Assembly: GCF_001642475.1 (NCBI RefSeq) | Contig: NW_019174011.1 | Location: forward strand, 87,705 to 151,704 | Length of the DNA: 64,000 nt | Source: Fonsecaea monophora | Taxonomy: Eukaryota; Ascomycota; Eurotiomycetes; Chaetothyriales; Herpotrichiellaceae | Direction of reading: 5' to 3' | Shown: positions 10,392-21,318 of the stretch, one piece after another | How positions within the stretch are numbered: the stretch's first letter is position 1 | Layout: each line of letters starts with the position of its first letter | Made by a program: the position numbers and the translations under genes | Notes under the pieces: model-generated | The model's input: only the letters and a program-made list of their open reading frames with translations | Told to the model about the DNA's origin: nothing | Databases searched by the model: none

Positions 10392-11522
10392 TCACGATGA
10401 GCGCACATTGCCCTTGACGCCCGTCACATGGGCGACCTGGTGCCAGTGGTCGACTCGCCCTCCCAGCGAGTGGGGTACCAGGAAGTAGAGCTTGTGAGGG
10501 TCCTCTAGGCCCTGGAACTCGTAGTCTCCCAGCGGCCGGATCTCGAATTGCTGGTGCGTGAGATTCGTCTGGTCGCGCCGGCTGCGCAGACTGCGTAGGT
10601 CGAGAGAAGGTGCCGGTGTTGTGCTTGGTCCGTCGGCGGAGCGGCCGTCATCTCCAGTACTATCGGCCGGGACTGGATCATGTGAATCGCTCTGCTGCTG
10701 CTCCTTGGTGATTTCCAACTCTCTCTGTAGCTGACGGAGGAATTCTTCAGACACGACAATCTGGCCGCCCTCGGTGACCTGGATGAACCGCGCCGCCCGA
10801 TTGACAACCGGGCCTAAGTAATCCATGCGTTGAATCACCTCGTTCCACTTGCTCACAGTCTCCCCCCAGTGCGCGCTCATCCTCAACTGCAAACCGCGGA
10901 AGAGAACGTGGCCTTCCGGGTCCTTTGTCTCTTGGCCAGGCGGCAGCTTGAGGATCTCCTTCGGCCAGTGCTCGTCCAGGAGCTTCTCCTGCACGTCGAG
11001 GCAGAACTGGACGGCCGACGTGGCGGACGCAAAGGCGATCATGAAACCGTCGCCGTTTTGCTTGACCTCGTAGCCCTGGTTGGCGACAGTGAGGGCTCTG
11101 ATCATGTCGTCGTGCAGTTTCATGGCCTCGGTCATGGCCTCTGTGTCCTTTTCCCAGATGTTTGTCGACTTGACGATGTCGGTGAAGACGATTCCGATCC
11201 GCCCTAGAGGCGGAGGTGTGTCTCGGGCAGGGGTCCCCTCCTCGCTGCTGACCATCACAGCCGCCCGTGCTGGGGTTCTGGCGACATTGCTACTCCTCAT
11301 CAAAGTAGTGGTGCATGTTGAAAAACAGGCAGTGCTGCGTACACGCACTCGAATTTGACGCGTCGCAGAATACGCGCCCGTGATGCTCAGAGCACCTCCC
11401 AACGGAGGTACTCCTGCTACAGATGCGGTGGATAGGGATACATGGTTGGACCGAGATAATGTTGTTGATCTGAGGATGATTGTCTGGGCTCGTCTCAGCT
11501 CACAAAGCCCAAATCTAGGCAT
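10392..11522 (-). CDS. stand-alone class III adenylate cyclase domain protein
   Basis: A single-exon 376-residue protein containing one complete class III nucleotidyl-cyclase domain (about 107-370) and none of the leucine-rich, RA or PP2C parts of the fungal adenylate cyclase Cyr1. All catalytic positions are present: metal-binding D115 (FTDIVKST) and D158 (NGDGFM), the adenine-selecting pair K154 (YEVK) and D234 (RMDYLG), and the transition-state pair N241 and R245 (VNRAAR). This predicts an active ATP cyclase. Residues 1-93 are rich in Arg, Ser and Thr with only one acidic residue, as in mitochondrial presequences. A shorter product from M75 or M90 is possible. The domain resembles the Cyr1 catalytic core (HWPKEIL insert region), so origin by duplication of that core is an inference. 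It is divergent to the isopropylmalate dehydratase gene. Confidence 0.9.
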   Translation of the reverse strand: MPRFGLCELRRAQTIILRSTTLSRSNHVSLSTASVAGVPPLGGALSITGAYSATRQIRVRVRSTACFSTCTTTLMRSSNVARTPARAAVMVSSEEGTPARDTPPPLGRIGIVFTDIVKSTNIWEKDTEAMTEAMKLHDDMIRALTVANQGYEVKQNGDGFMIAFASATSAVQFCLDVQEKLLDEHWPKEILKLPPGQETKDPEGHVLFRGLQLRMSAHWGETVSKWNEVIQRMDYLGPVVNRAARFIQVTEGGQIVVSEEFLRQLQRELEITKEQQQSDSHDPVPADSTGDDGRSADGPSTTPAPSLDLRSLRSRRDQTNLTHQQFEIRPLGDYEFQGLEDPHKLYFLVPHSLGGRVDHWHQVAHVTGVKGNVRSS

Positions 11523-13421
11523 CCGGTTCGGCGGATCTCTGCAGCTCGCCTAGCAGCAGTCTGCAGCAAAATTGTCTAGCCGTCTGACGAAAGTCATGGG
11601 GGTTGAAGGGAAAGGAATGGGCACAGCTTTGTTTGGAATCGAGATCTTGCTCAGGTTTGCCACTTTGTTCAAGACAATCTCGAGGAACCGTACTTAATCT
11701 TCTCTTGCCTGTGCTCAGCTGGTTACGAAGGTGGCGCACTTAGTTCAGATGAGCAGCCCCCTTTGCAAGCTTGCCGAACTTGGAGATTCTCGAGTGTTTC
11801 TGTGGGGGCGATTGTCGCTGACGCCAAAAGCTTCGATTCGAGGACGGGAAGCACCTTATTGGACATCGCTTGCTTGTGTGGGCAGTGGGGGCGGACTACA
11901 TTCGATGGAATATAACCTGTGAGGACGAGGCATCGTTGTATAGGTACAGATTCGCAAAGAGCAGACTTGGCTCGGGTTAGATGATTGTTGATTCTGTGCG
12001 AGGAATGTGAATACCTGCGGCTGTTGCAGTCTGCACTCTTCCATACTTTGGAGCTTCGACCGACCTGCCTGACTAGGTGGCTGTCCCGCTCACATTCAAA
12101 AGTACTTCACGTCTCCCGCCAAGCAACATCACCATATCACTACAGAGGAAATTCCAGTAATATCATTTACACTCTCTAAATTCCTGTCAACATAGCCCAC
12201 TAGAGAAAGAAGTCAAGCACATTAAGCAAATAAGACCCCGGGTGACTTCGGGCTATGGAACAAAGGGAAAAGTTCCAACAGGGTCAGGAGGGCGGGGCCT
12301 TTCTATATACATGGCATGCTATACCGGGGTCTAGCCATGTCTCCCAGATCCCCTGTGGGGTGTTGGGGGGTGCGCAGTTCAACGCATCCTCTAACATCCC
12401 ACAGGGGGTCTGGGGGGGAGAGGTAAAGTGGAACTTGCTTGGCCTGTTGGAACTTTTTTGCTCCCGGCGTTGAAGAAGGTCGGGTGTGGAAAGGCTGAAA
12501 GGATCGATGGATGTAGGATGTTCGATTCTCAAAGCTGGTTGTCAATAATTCTTTTTCTCGACCGGTATTTTTCACTGTGTGGTGTGTGAACTTCCAACTT
12601 CTCGACAGCGCGATCCCGTGCGCTATCGAGGAGTCAATACTTCACTGGCTAAGTATGATTCCAGGCCAAGTAGGCAGGTCCCCCGGCTAGGGCGAGATGT
12701 CCATTTTATTCCATCATCTGCTCCGAGGCATTCGAGCTCGCCAGGGCTGCATGTTACCATCATGGTTGATGGGTTGATAGCCTCATGGGCCCAAAGCCTT
12801 ATTCATGGCAATGGAGTCACCGTATGTCTCTTCGGTGGTGACTCGTCCGGATAGTCCTGACTCATTCCCATCATCAGGTCAGGTCCTACAAGTCAACACC
12901 GTGTCAGAGAGTTGCTTCCATCGAGTGGCGTGTCACAGTCCAGCTGTTTCTTGATCTCTCTTCCTAAGCATCCGTGGATTAGGCATTCGTCAAACTCATC
13001 ATTTCTTGCCAAGCACTCCTAACAGGTCAAACCCACCACCATATTGATCTGTCGATATCGCAGCAGGTTGTGATACAATCCTGAGAAAATCAGCTGAGGA
13101 CCCATGTAGTAGAAATGCTGGGGGCGAATAACTCGAACATTACAAGAACACGCGAGTTGACAGGTCCGAATTAGGATATGGTAGCGGTGGTGGGAAATGC
13201 CCAGTGTGATGTCTTGTTACACTGGGGCACCTGCGCCAGCCAATCAGCGGCCTTGCGAAGTCATCCTTGACCTCCGATGTCGGTTCCCCCGCCATCCACC
13301 ATCTCCCCAAACATTTTCGCTTATAATCTTGTGCCCTGCTATTCGAAGGTTCATCCTAACATTGCATTCCAAAATCTTGAGTCTTTTGTTCAAGGAAGTG
13401 ATCGTTGCCGACTCTGTCAAG
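11523..13421. other. divergent promoter region with foldback element
   Basis: 1.9 kb between the cyclase gene and the isopropylmalate dehydratase gene. Apart from the inverted-repeat element at 12266-12459, listed separately, I see no gene. I looked for a CCGGNNCCGG Leu3-type site upstream of the dehydratase and did not find one by eye. Confidence 0.5.
12266..12459 (+). repeat. nested inverted repeats forming a 35-bp hairpin
   Basis: Inner arms 12340-12374 and 12383-12417 pair without a bulge over 35 positions around the 8-nt loop CAGTTCAA: 28 Watson-Crick and 7 G-T pairs. Outer arms 12268-12282 (AAAAGTTCCAACAGG) and 12443-12457 (CCTGTTGGAACTTTT) are perfect inverted copies, extended by two more G-T pairs. 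In a plus-strand transcript every non-canonical pair would be a G-U wobble; in a minus-strand transcript they would be A-C mismatches. It could be a small-RNA precursor, a MITE-like element or a foldback worn by C-to-T mutation. No long coding frame is supported across it. Confidence 0.75.
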
Positions 13422-15805
13422 ATGCCTTCAATCCAGTCATCCCCCAGGACTCTGTATGACAAAGTCTTTCAAGACCATGTCGTCAACCAACAGCCAGATG
13501 GCACCGTCCTTCTGTATATCGGTATGCTACACCCTCCACCGCCTGGAAACTGCTTTGAGTCATAAAGGCATTAACATCACCTACAGACAGACATCTTGTC
13601 CACGAAGTCACTTCTCCCCAAGCATTCGAAGGTCTGAAGAACGCTAAGCGGAAAGTGCGCCGACCAGATTGCACGCTGGCCACAACCGACCATAACGTCC
13701 CCACAACTCCACGGAAGAATTTCAAGAACGTGGCAGACTTTGTCAAGGAAGAAGACAGCAAACTACAGTGCACAACCCTCGAAGACAATGTCCAGGAGTT
13801 CGGGCTCACATATTTCGGCCTGGGGGACAAGAATCAAGGTATCGTGCATGTCATCGGTCCGGAACAGGGCTTCACATTGCCCGGCACAACGGTCGTCTGT
13901 GGCGACAGCCACACCTCGACCCATGGTGCTTTCGGCGCGCTGGCCTTTGGCATTGGTACCAGTGAGGTCGAACACGTCTTGGCCACCCAATGCTTGATCA
14001 CAAAGAAGAGCAAGAACATGCGGATACAAGTCGACGGTCAGTTGGCACCGGGAGTCAGCAGCAAAGACATTATCCTGCATATAATTGGCGTCATCGGCAC
14101 CGCTGGCGGTACAGGTGCCGTCATCGAGTTCTGCGGCTCTGCCATTCGAGGTCTTAGCATGGAAGCTCGAATGTCCATCTGCAACATGTCTATCGAAGGA
14201 GGAGCTAGAGCTGGCATGATCGCTCCCGATCAGATCACCTTCGACTACCTCAAGGGACGTCCTCTGGCCCCCAAGGTCGACAGCAATGAGTGGAAGAAGG
14301 CGACCAACTACTGGTCCAGCCTGAGGTCGGACGAAGGTGCCAAATACGATATTGAGATCTTCATCGACGCCAAGGACATTGCCCCAACAGTCTCTTGGGG
14401 CACGTCGCCACAGGATGTTGTTCCCATTACTGGCGTCGTGCCGGGCCCCGATGATTTTGAGGACCCCAACCGGAAAGCCAGCTGCAAACGAGCCCTTGAA
14501 TACATGGGCCTCACCGCTGGTACTAAAATGGAAGATATCGAGGTGGACAAGGTTTTCATTGGCTCATGCACAAATTCCCGCATCGAAGATATTCGTGCTG
14601 CCGCCAGGATCGTGGAGGGCAAGAAAGTCGCACCCAACATCAAGCGTGCCATGGTCGTGCCGGGCTCTGGCAACATCAAGGCCCAAGCCGAGAGCGAAGG
14701 CCTTGACAAGATTTTCCTGGATGCCGGCTTTGAATGGCGGGAAGCTGGCTGTTCAATGTGCCTGGGCATGAACCCTGATATCCTGTCACCGAGAGAACGA
14801 TGTGCTAGCACTTCGAATCGCAACTTTGAAGGACGACAAGGTGCTCTAGGTCGCACGCATCTCGTCTCGCCTGTCATGGCGGCGGTGGCGGCGATTGTGG
14901 GCAAATTGGCCGATGTGCGCAAATACAGTGACAATGCGACTCCCGCCAAAGCAGACCCCAAACTCGACGTAATGCCCGAGTATGCAGAGGTTGACTCCGA
15001 AGAAGAGCTTGACCGCATCCTCGATATCCCCACGGACGCAACCAGCACGGCCACTAACCATGTTGAGGCATCTGGAGCGTCCGGGGGACTTCCCAAATTC
15101 ACGGTGCTGAAAGGTATCGCAGCACCTCTCGAGAAAGCCAATGTGGACACAGACGCCATTATCCCCAAGCAGTTCCTCAAGACCATCAAGCGCACGGGTC
15201 TCGGCTCTGCGCTCTTCCATCCCTTGCGGTACAACGAAGACGGCAGCGAAAACCCGTCTTTCGTCCTGAACCAAGAACCCTACCGCAAGGCAAAGATCCT
15301 CGTCGTCACCGGCCCCAATTTTGGGTGTGGCTCTTCGCGAGAACATGCCCCATGGGCCCTTTTGGACTTTGGAATCAAGTGTGTCATCGCGCCCAGCTAC
15401 GCAGACATCTTCTTCAACAACACGTTCAAGAACGGCATGTTGCCGCTCATCATCTCGGACAAGGAGAAACTCAACAAGATCGCCGACGAGGCCCGCGCCG
15501 GCCACGAGATCGAAGTCGACCTACCCAACCAGACCATCCGCGACGACAAGGGCAACGAGCTCGCCACGTTCGAGGTCGAGGAGTTCCGCAAGCACTGCCT
15601 CGTCGAGGGTCTCGACGACATTGGCTTGACCATGCAGATGGAGGACAAGATTGCCCAGTTCGAAGCCAAGCGGACCTTGGACACGCCGTGGTTGGACGGC
15701 AGCGGGTATTTGAAGAAGTGGCGCAAGGGCCCCGTTAAGGTCGAGGCCGCGCCCGTGCCCAAGACGAATAGGGGCGATGTCAAGACCGACCCTGTCGAAT
15801 GGTGA
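13422..15805 (+). CDS. leu1: 3-isopropylmalate dehydratase (fused large and small subunits)
   Basis: Isomerises 2-isopropylmalate to 3-isopropylmalate in leucine biosynthesis, using a [4Fe-4S] cluster. Two exons, 13422-13521 and 13587-15805, encode 772 residues, close to yeast Leu1 (779). Cluster cysteines are C361 (FIGSCTNSRI) and C422/C425 (CSMCLGMNPD). The substrate and aconitase signatures TVVCGDSHTSTHGAFG and RCASTSNRNFEGRQGALG are intact. A linker near 440-490 joins the LeuC-type half to the LeuD-type swivel domain, which carries VDTDAIIPKQFLKTI and GPNFGCGSSREHAPWAL. The 65-nt intron has donor GTATGC and acceptor CTACAG, and splits the codon for Asp in YIDRHLVHEV. Fungal homologues are usually controlled by Leu3; no clear Leu3 site was seen here. 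Confidence 0.98.
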
Positions 15806-18800
15806 GGGACCTCTGGAAATATGCTATATGGAATATGGGATATGGAACATGGGTGTCCGAGACACTCGTCCAAGGAACGATGAAAGAACGAGGGAAAAAG
15901 TCTGTTCGGTCGCATGAATCAAAACACAATCGAGAGGAATAAATGCATGGATGCATAACTGGAATGAATGGATATTCTCACACATACTATGAAAGGACTT
16001 TTTGGGGGATCGAGTGTGCGAAATCCCTTTGGAAATTTTATTCATCTCCATAAATTTTTGCATCGTGTTCCTTTTTTGACTATGTACTTGACGACGTGAC
16101 CACCTAACCAAGCAACAAAGTAGTCAAACAACCAAGCAAGCTGAGGAACTCGTTTATTGAGGTGAAAAGGTCAAAAAGAAGGGATGGGAGACGCATGTTC
16201 GCTCGCTGTGGATGACAACAGCCCCTGTTGGATATGTCATTTCTCATTTCGTCTTTCGATTTGTATCCATTTTTCAGGGGGATACGCTCGCTCTGCTTTG
16301 ATCTTTCCTATATTGTTTGTGTTTCCGAATCAAACGCCCAATGTCTGAGACCGCGAGAAAGGATAAGTACAGCCGGGGTTTCACCAGCAGGGTTGTTGGC
16401 ACCCGAGTGTCTCGCCTCTAGATTTTGCAGAACCCGGCGTGTCATGAGCTGTGAGAACGTCTCTGCGGCGCGTTGGGGGTGTCGAAGCAAGGACGAGGGA
16501 CGAAGGATGACGGTCGAGGAAACCAAGACGCGAGGCAGTCAAGAGACGACGACTCGGGATTCTTGCTCCTCACAATCGGCGGCCGGCTGGGAGTTCGGTA
16601 TGATAGACTCTCAATCCACCGTCTCTAGGTTCTTCAACGTCACGACAGCAGGGAATCTGCCTTTGTCACCATCTGTGACACCTAGTTCAAGATTTGGTAT
16701 CAGTCTGATGCCCTCACATTTTGCTCTCTCCATTGGGCCGTTTTGTTGCCTGAGTGATGCATGATCAGACTTCAGGTCAGGCATGTACTTAGAGGACTGA
16801 GTGATATAGAGGATTTGTGGGAGTCGCCGAGATCTTCCCGTGAGAGATTGTAGAGAGAATGCCTTCCTGTGAAGATAGGAGCAGTAAGAACATGCGTATA
16901 CCGAGATCAGATACAACAGTACGCCGTATTTTCCTTGCCCAGGCTTCACAAATGAAAGCTGGCGGCTTGTTACCGTAAAAACCGGGTCGGTCAGTGCGCC
17001 TGAGGAACTCTGCTTCAGGAATAAAACAAACACGAAGCCCAATGACGATTGAAAGGGATCTAGGACGGGAGGCTGATTGCCTGGACTGCTTGAAGACACG
17101 TCGTCTTAGCGACTAAACTCATGGACCTTCATCTGATGGGGCACCTAACATATCCGAGGGGGTGGGTGCACAGATTTCTGGTCGAGCCCTCGCTCTCGCT
17201 CTGTCGACACTGGATTATCCATCTAGGCTGATAGGTAGGGTAGTATGCTTGGGTCGTCTCTCCACGACATCCTGAGTGGCGCTGCACGAGCGAGCTGTGG
17301 ACAGAATATCCCGCAGTGTCCAGCGCTAGACAGACTGTGGCTACTTCATCTTCGGGTCACTTCCGAATGCAGATTGAATCACCAAAATGATGCATCCGTA
17401 ACTGGGCGCAGATTCGGAGTTGGCCAAATGACTGGAGCTGCGAAGCATAGAGCTAGAGGCCAGATATGGCTTGAGTTCCCTTTCGATGTCCAGTGTTCGA
17501 TGTCGCTCGTGTTCGTATCAGCTAATGCAGTGGAGGGCTGAAATTCCTGCAAATGCTGGGTTGGCCACGTGGTCTTCACCGCACACTCTTGCCATCCCTG
17601 CAGTCACTTGGGAAAGTTTGATAAGCCAATCTCATCAAGTAGATTTGAGACTAGAGACTCACGGGAGCCATAGTCGAACGACCCTTTGATTGTCGGTGAG
17701 GGATGGGCGTCTAATTGAAAGTGAGAGCGCCCACGTTACACTTTTCGTGTAAAGGAGAGACAGAACAAATCGGTCGATCCAACCCATGAAGTTAATGGGC
17801 TGCTGTGATATTCCGGGTCATTAGCAGCTTTCTTCCCAACTGCTCTCCCTTTGGAAGACTGGGGTGTGTGGCGCCCTCCCTGCAACAGCTGCGACACACA
17901 CTGTTCAAGGACAGCGGGCTGGTCCTACAGTGACAATATCTAGAACTCCGCGTCTACGCTAGCGTTTGCGCTTCACCGTTGACTGCTCAAGCCATGTCAT
18001 CGAATTACTGTACACCTTGCTCAAGCGCAGAACTTAGTCCAGATCATAGGAGGTCGACACTTGGACGAAGGGTCACAGATACCTTCATTCGGCTCAAATT
18101 CTCTCCTCATCAAGGTTCGACCACCGGACGCTGTCATTGGGCATGTTTAACTCGTGGTGCTAGAACTCTTACCGCGTTTGCCGACTAACCTTGCTTCGCT
18201 TCATTAGGGGAATCCTTAGTGTTGAACAACATGGAAAGGCGTTCTCTATCCATTTTGTGAGAAAGGGACATTGGCCATCACATAGCATTGCATTCCAGGA
18301 TTCGGGATTCAGCCTGCTGGGTTCTTCTTGAGAGTTCACGACAAGATGGGCTTGGACTGATTCGAACGTTCGGTAAAGCGCTGGGCAGTTGCACGAAAGT
18401 TGAGGTGTACCAAGCCAGTGACCCTCGCTTGTGCCAACAACTGTCTGAGAGTTAACCAAAAAGGCAGTTCAAGTGAGAGTCGTAGCCAATCGTCCTAGGC
18501 AATGCTCATGCCAATCTGGTGCCTGCGGCAGCTGGGCTGCAGTGATGATTGAGCAGCGAAACACAGTTGGTGCGGTGTCCCGCAGAAAAACCTCGTGGCC
18601 GCCACAAAATCTGGCTTTAGCGGCGTCGGCCACGTGGAACAGGGAACATGTTAGCCTGCTACCTGCATCAATCCAGGTGGATGTGAGTCTCGGCATGGGC
18701 TGAATATCGTGAAAACATTGGACAGTTTGCTCGGGTTGGTAGGACAGAAATGTGAGGGGCGAATCGGAGTTTTCATTTCCTTTGGACCTGAGGGGCATGA

Positions 18801-20760
18801 ACCCAAGTACTCTGCAAATGTGACGAGTTGGTGCAGTGGTCGAGATCGAGACACGGGAAAGGCCACGACAGCCGGGGTTGGTCCACTCGCACAAAGGCCA
18901 TATTTTATTTTCGCGCTTGGGGTGAGCTGGCGCCTTCAAAGCGTGTAGGAGGTAACAACAACGGAGAGGACAAGTCTGACAAACCACCTATCAATGACAA
19001 GCATAGGTGAGCAGATCTTTCTAGCCCCATTGTCGTGTGGGAAGTGTACCCTGCCTTGCCGCGGTTGCATGCCAACTATTGCCCGAGGGAGAACTCTGTG
19101 GCTTCACTGAGAGCGGGTTACCCGTGAAGAGTACGAGTGGCTTGGCTGCAGGGCCCCAGTGCACCCATTGCGCAGAGATCGTGCAGGGAACTTCCGATGT
19201 GCATGAGGGGATGGCACATGGTGCTCGGTGAGCCTGTGCTAATACGTGTAGTGTCTGATTTTGTCCTGTTTCCTTGTTTTTTCTCGCGCAGTCGAAACCT
19301 TACCAGTTGCGGGGTTGGATCGTCTTGAAAGGTAACTTGTGATCTTGGAACAATAAAGTTGAGAGAGGAGCTTTGATTCGAGGAGGTCAACGATGGATGG
19401 GATGTTGGCTCTTTGCAGGTGGACCTTGAGGGCCGAGAAGCCGCCGAAAGTTCTAGCCGTTCGAATCGAAATGGGCTGGTCTCAGTGATGGACAAGATGA
19501 GTGATGAAATGTTTCCATGGCTCTTTCTGGATTGCCTCAGAGGCCACTGAAAACGGAAAATGGAATCGAGGCAGAGGAACGAATGGGAATGGAGACGCAA
19601 CTGGCGGTCTCTGCAAGCCCCAAAGGGAATCCTGATCAAGTAAAGATGCCAGGCGGACTTGACCGCTAGGCTGGCCACCGGCGTGGTTTGAAGGTCCAGC
19701 TCATTTCTGGCGTGCTGGAGTTGGTTGATTCAGAAGGGGAAAATTGGGGAAGGAAAATCGAAACAAGGTGCAGGAGGCGGCGTGGAGAAAGTCGGCCTCA
19801 CTAGCCATGATGAGTTTAAGGTAGTTGGGTGGAGGATGGATGTGACGAAGATATTATTACATGAAGATGGGTGGATGGAACAATAATGGGATGAGATGAC
19901 AGCAGAGTCTGCACCTCTCTTTCAACACCCATGGTAAGTGGCCACTCCCCGAATCAGCCCCCCTTTTTGGCTTTTTCCTTAAACTATCTAGGTACAAACG
20001 AGTAGGTCTGTCCTCGTAGGGTAGCGCGTAGTTATCTTCAGCCCTGCTGATTGACGGGGTGTGCCCAGTACGAGTGACACAGTCATGGATGCTGGAAATG
20101 TCGCTCCGTCCAGGTGTGACGTGGATCATGCCTCAGATTAAACTGCTTCGATTGTGGAACCTGGAATATTTCTCGAAGCCTAGAAGACTCGCTGACTGTC
20201 AGCCACAACGTCGAACGACGGGGGGCGGACCATGGTCCACGAGCATGGCCAACATGGGTTTGATTGTTTCCCAGGACCAAGGCTGTGGTTTGAGGTCCCC
20301 ATCGCCCCTACAAGGTGACCAAATGATCCCGCGTATCCAGTTAAACCGGGTCAACCAAGGCTACGAGTACCACTGCCTACCTAGCTGGCTGCTCGTACTC
20401 GGAGAGCCAAGCACCCCCACCCCAGGCGCCCACACCTGAAAGAAGTGGCCCTCGGCCCTTGACACATTTCCACGTGGCCTCCCTGAGCCAGGCTTCCAGG
20501 CTAGAAAGAGGGACCACCACCCTCTGATGCCTCCACTGCCGGTGCTTCCATCAGCTGCACAGCCTAGTACTATCCCGACGTAGTCTCAGGGCTTTTTCTT
20601 CTCTTCACACCATCACCTGAAGCTTGATGCTCGCCTAGGCTTAAGCTCCTTAGAAACTAGTCCCAAAATGCTAGGCTGGCAGGGTTCCATTGGTCTGAAG
20701 GGAAAATCCCCTCTCCTTAGTTCGTTTCATCTCGAGCCTGACGATCACCAACCTCGAACA

Positions 20761-21318
20761 TCATACGTGAAGTTTGAACTTTGAGGCGGAGTTATTCTGT
20801 CCTTGGACGGTGAATTGGCCATGCCACGTCTTCTGCCTTGCTCCTTCGTCGCCCCCTTCTCCCCAAGAGCGGTGAAGCCAATAGTCATTGGTCAAAGTTC
20901 GACACCGCCGCGAAGTCTGCGGCACAATAACCCGTGATTGAGGTTGCACAACAATCTCCTCTTGGCACATTTCATAGTACGAGCAAAAAGTACGTACTGG
21001 ACCTGTACGGAGTATTGTGTCGATGGCTTTGAGGAACTGCTCGTCCCAGATGGATGAACCATGGTTGGCCCTTTCGGCGGATGACTCCAGCGTATCAGAG
21101 GGACGGTCCCATGATATTTCCAGCCTGGGCGCCGGCGAGTGGCCGGTAGCCTTCTCGAATCTCAACCTTCTTGCCCGATCCCTCTTACGGTACCCTTGTC
21201 CCCCAACCCTGCATTCCAACCCCCGAGTCAGGCAAAAGAGGGTGCCCTTAGAAGCTTGGTGATGGTGGAGAGGGGGCAGTTCGTACGGCACGCCGGCATT
21301 GAAGCTTGGGCGGGCCAA
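20761..21318 (-). CDS. unrecognised reading frame, doubtful
   Basis: A 185-codon open frame without an ATG start (TTG at the upstream limit, with a stop a little further upstream). It includes SSIWDEQFLKAIDTILRTG and FCSYYEMCQEEIVV, which look moderately protein-like. A neighbouring frame at 21228-21509 contains AIDLAISLNLVARFWPAQ, and one at 21370-21615 reads protein-like too, so a spliced gene or a decayed one is possible. I tried joining them through a GTCAGT donor near 21440 and a CTGCTAG acceptor near 21400, and the product hit a stop. No family is recognised. Confidence 0.15.
   Translation of the reverse strand: MARPSFNAGVPYELPPLHHHQASKGTLFCLTRGLECRVGGQGYRKRDRARRLRFEKATGHSPAPRLEISWDRPSDTLESSAERANHGSSIWDEQFLKAIDTILRTGPVRTFCSYYEMCQEEIVVQPQSRVIVPQTSRRCRTLTNDYWLHRSWGEGGDEGARQKTWHGQFTVQGQNNSASKFKLHV

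Noticed and set aside
12255..12473. 72-codon frame across the foldback element
   Set aside because: The palindromic structure explains the open frames on both strands; no start context or homologous features.
14308..15234. 308-codon minus-strand frame
   Set aside because: It is the antisense shadow of the well-supported isopropylmalate dehydratase gene and has no family features.
16228..16764. 178-codon plus-strand frame in the gene-poor stretch
   Set aside because: Low-complexity, no domain, no signal peptide and no splice-linked continuation.
18820..18870. tRNA-like stretch TGGTGCAGTGGTCGAGATCGAGAC
   Set aside because: No matching acceptor stem, T-loop box or anticodon arm could be drawn.
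18469..18987. 172-codon minus-strand frame
   Set aside because: No recognised features; composition like random non-coding sequence.
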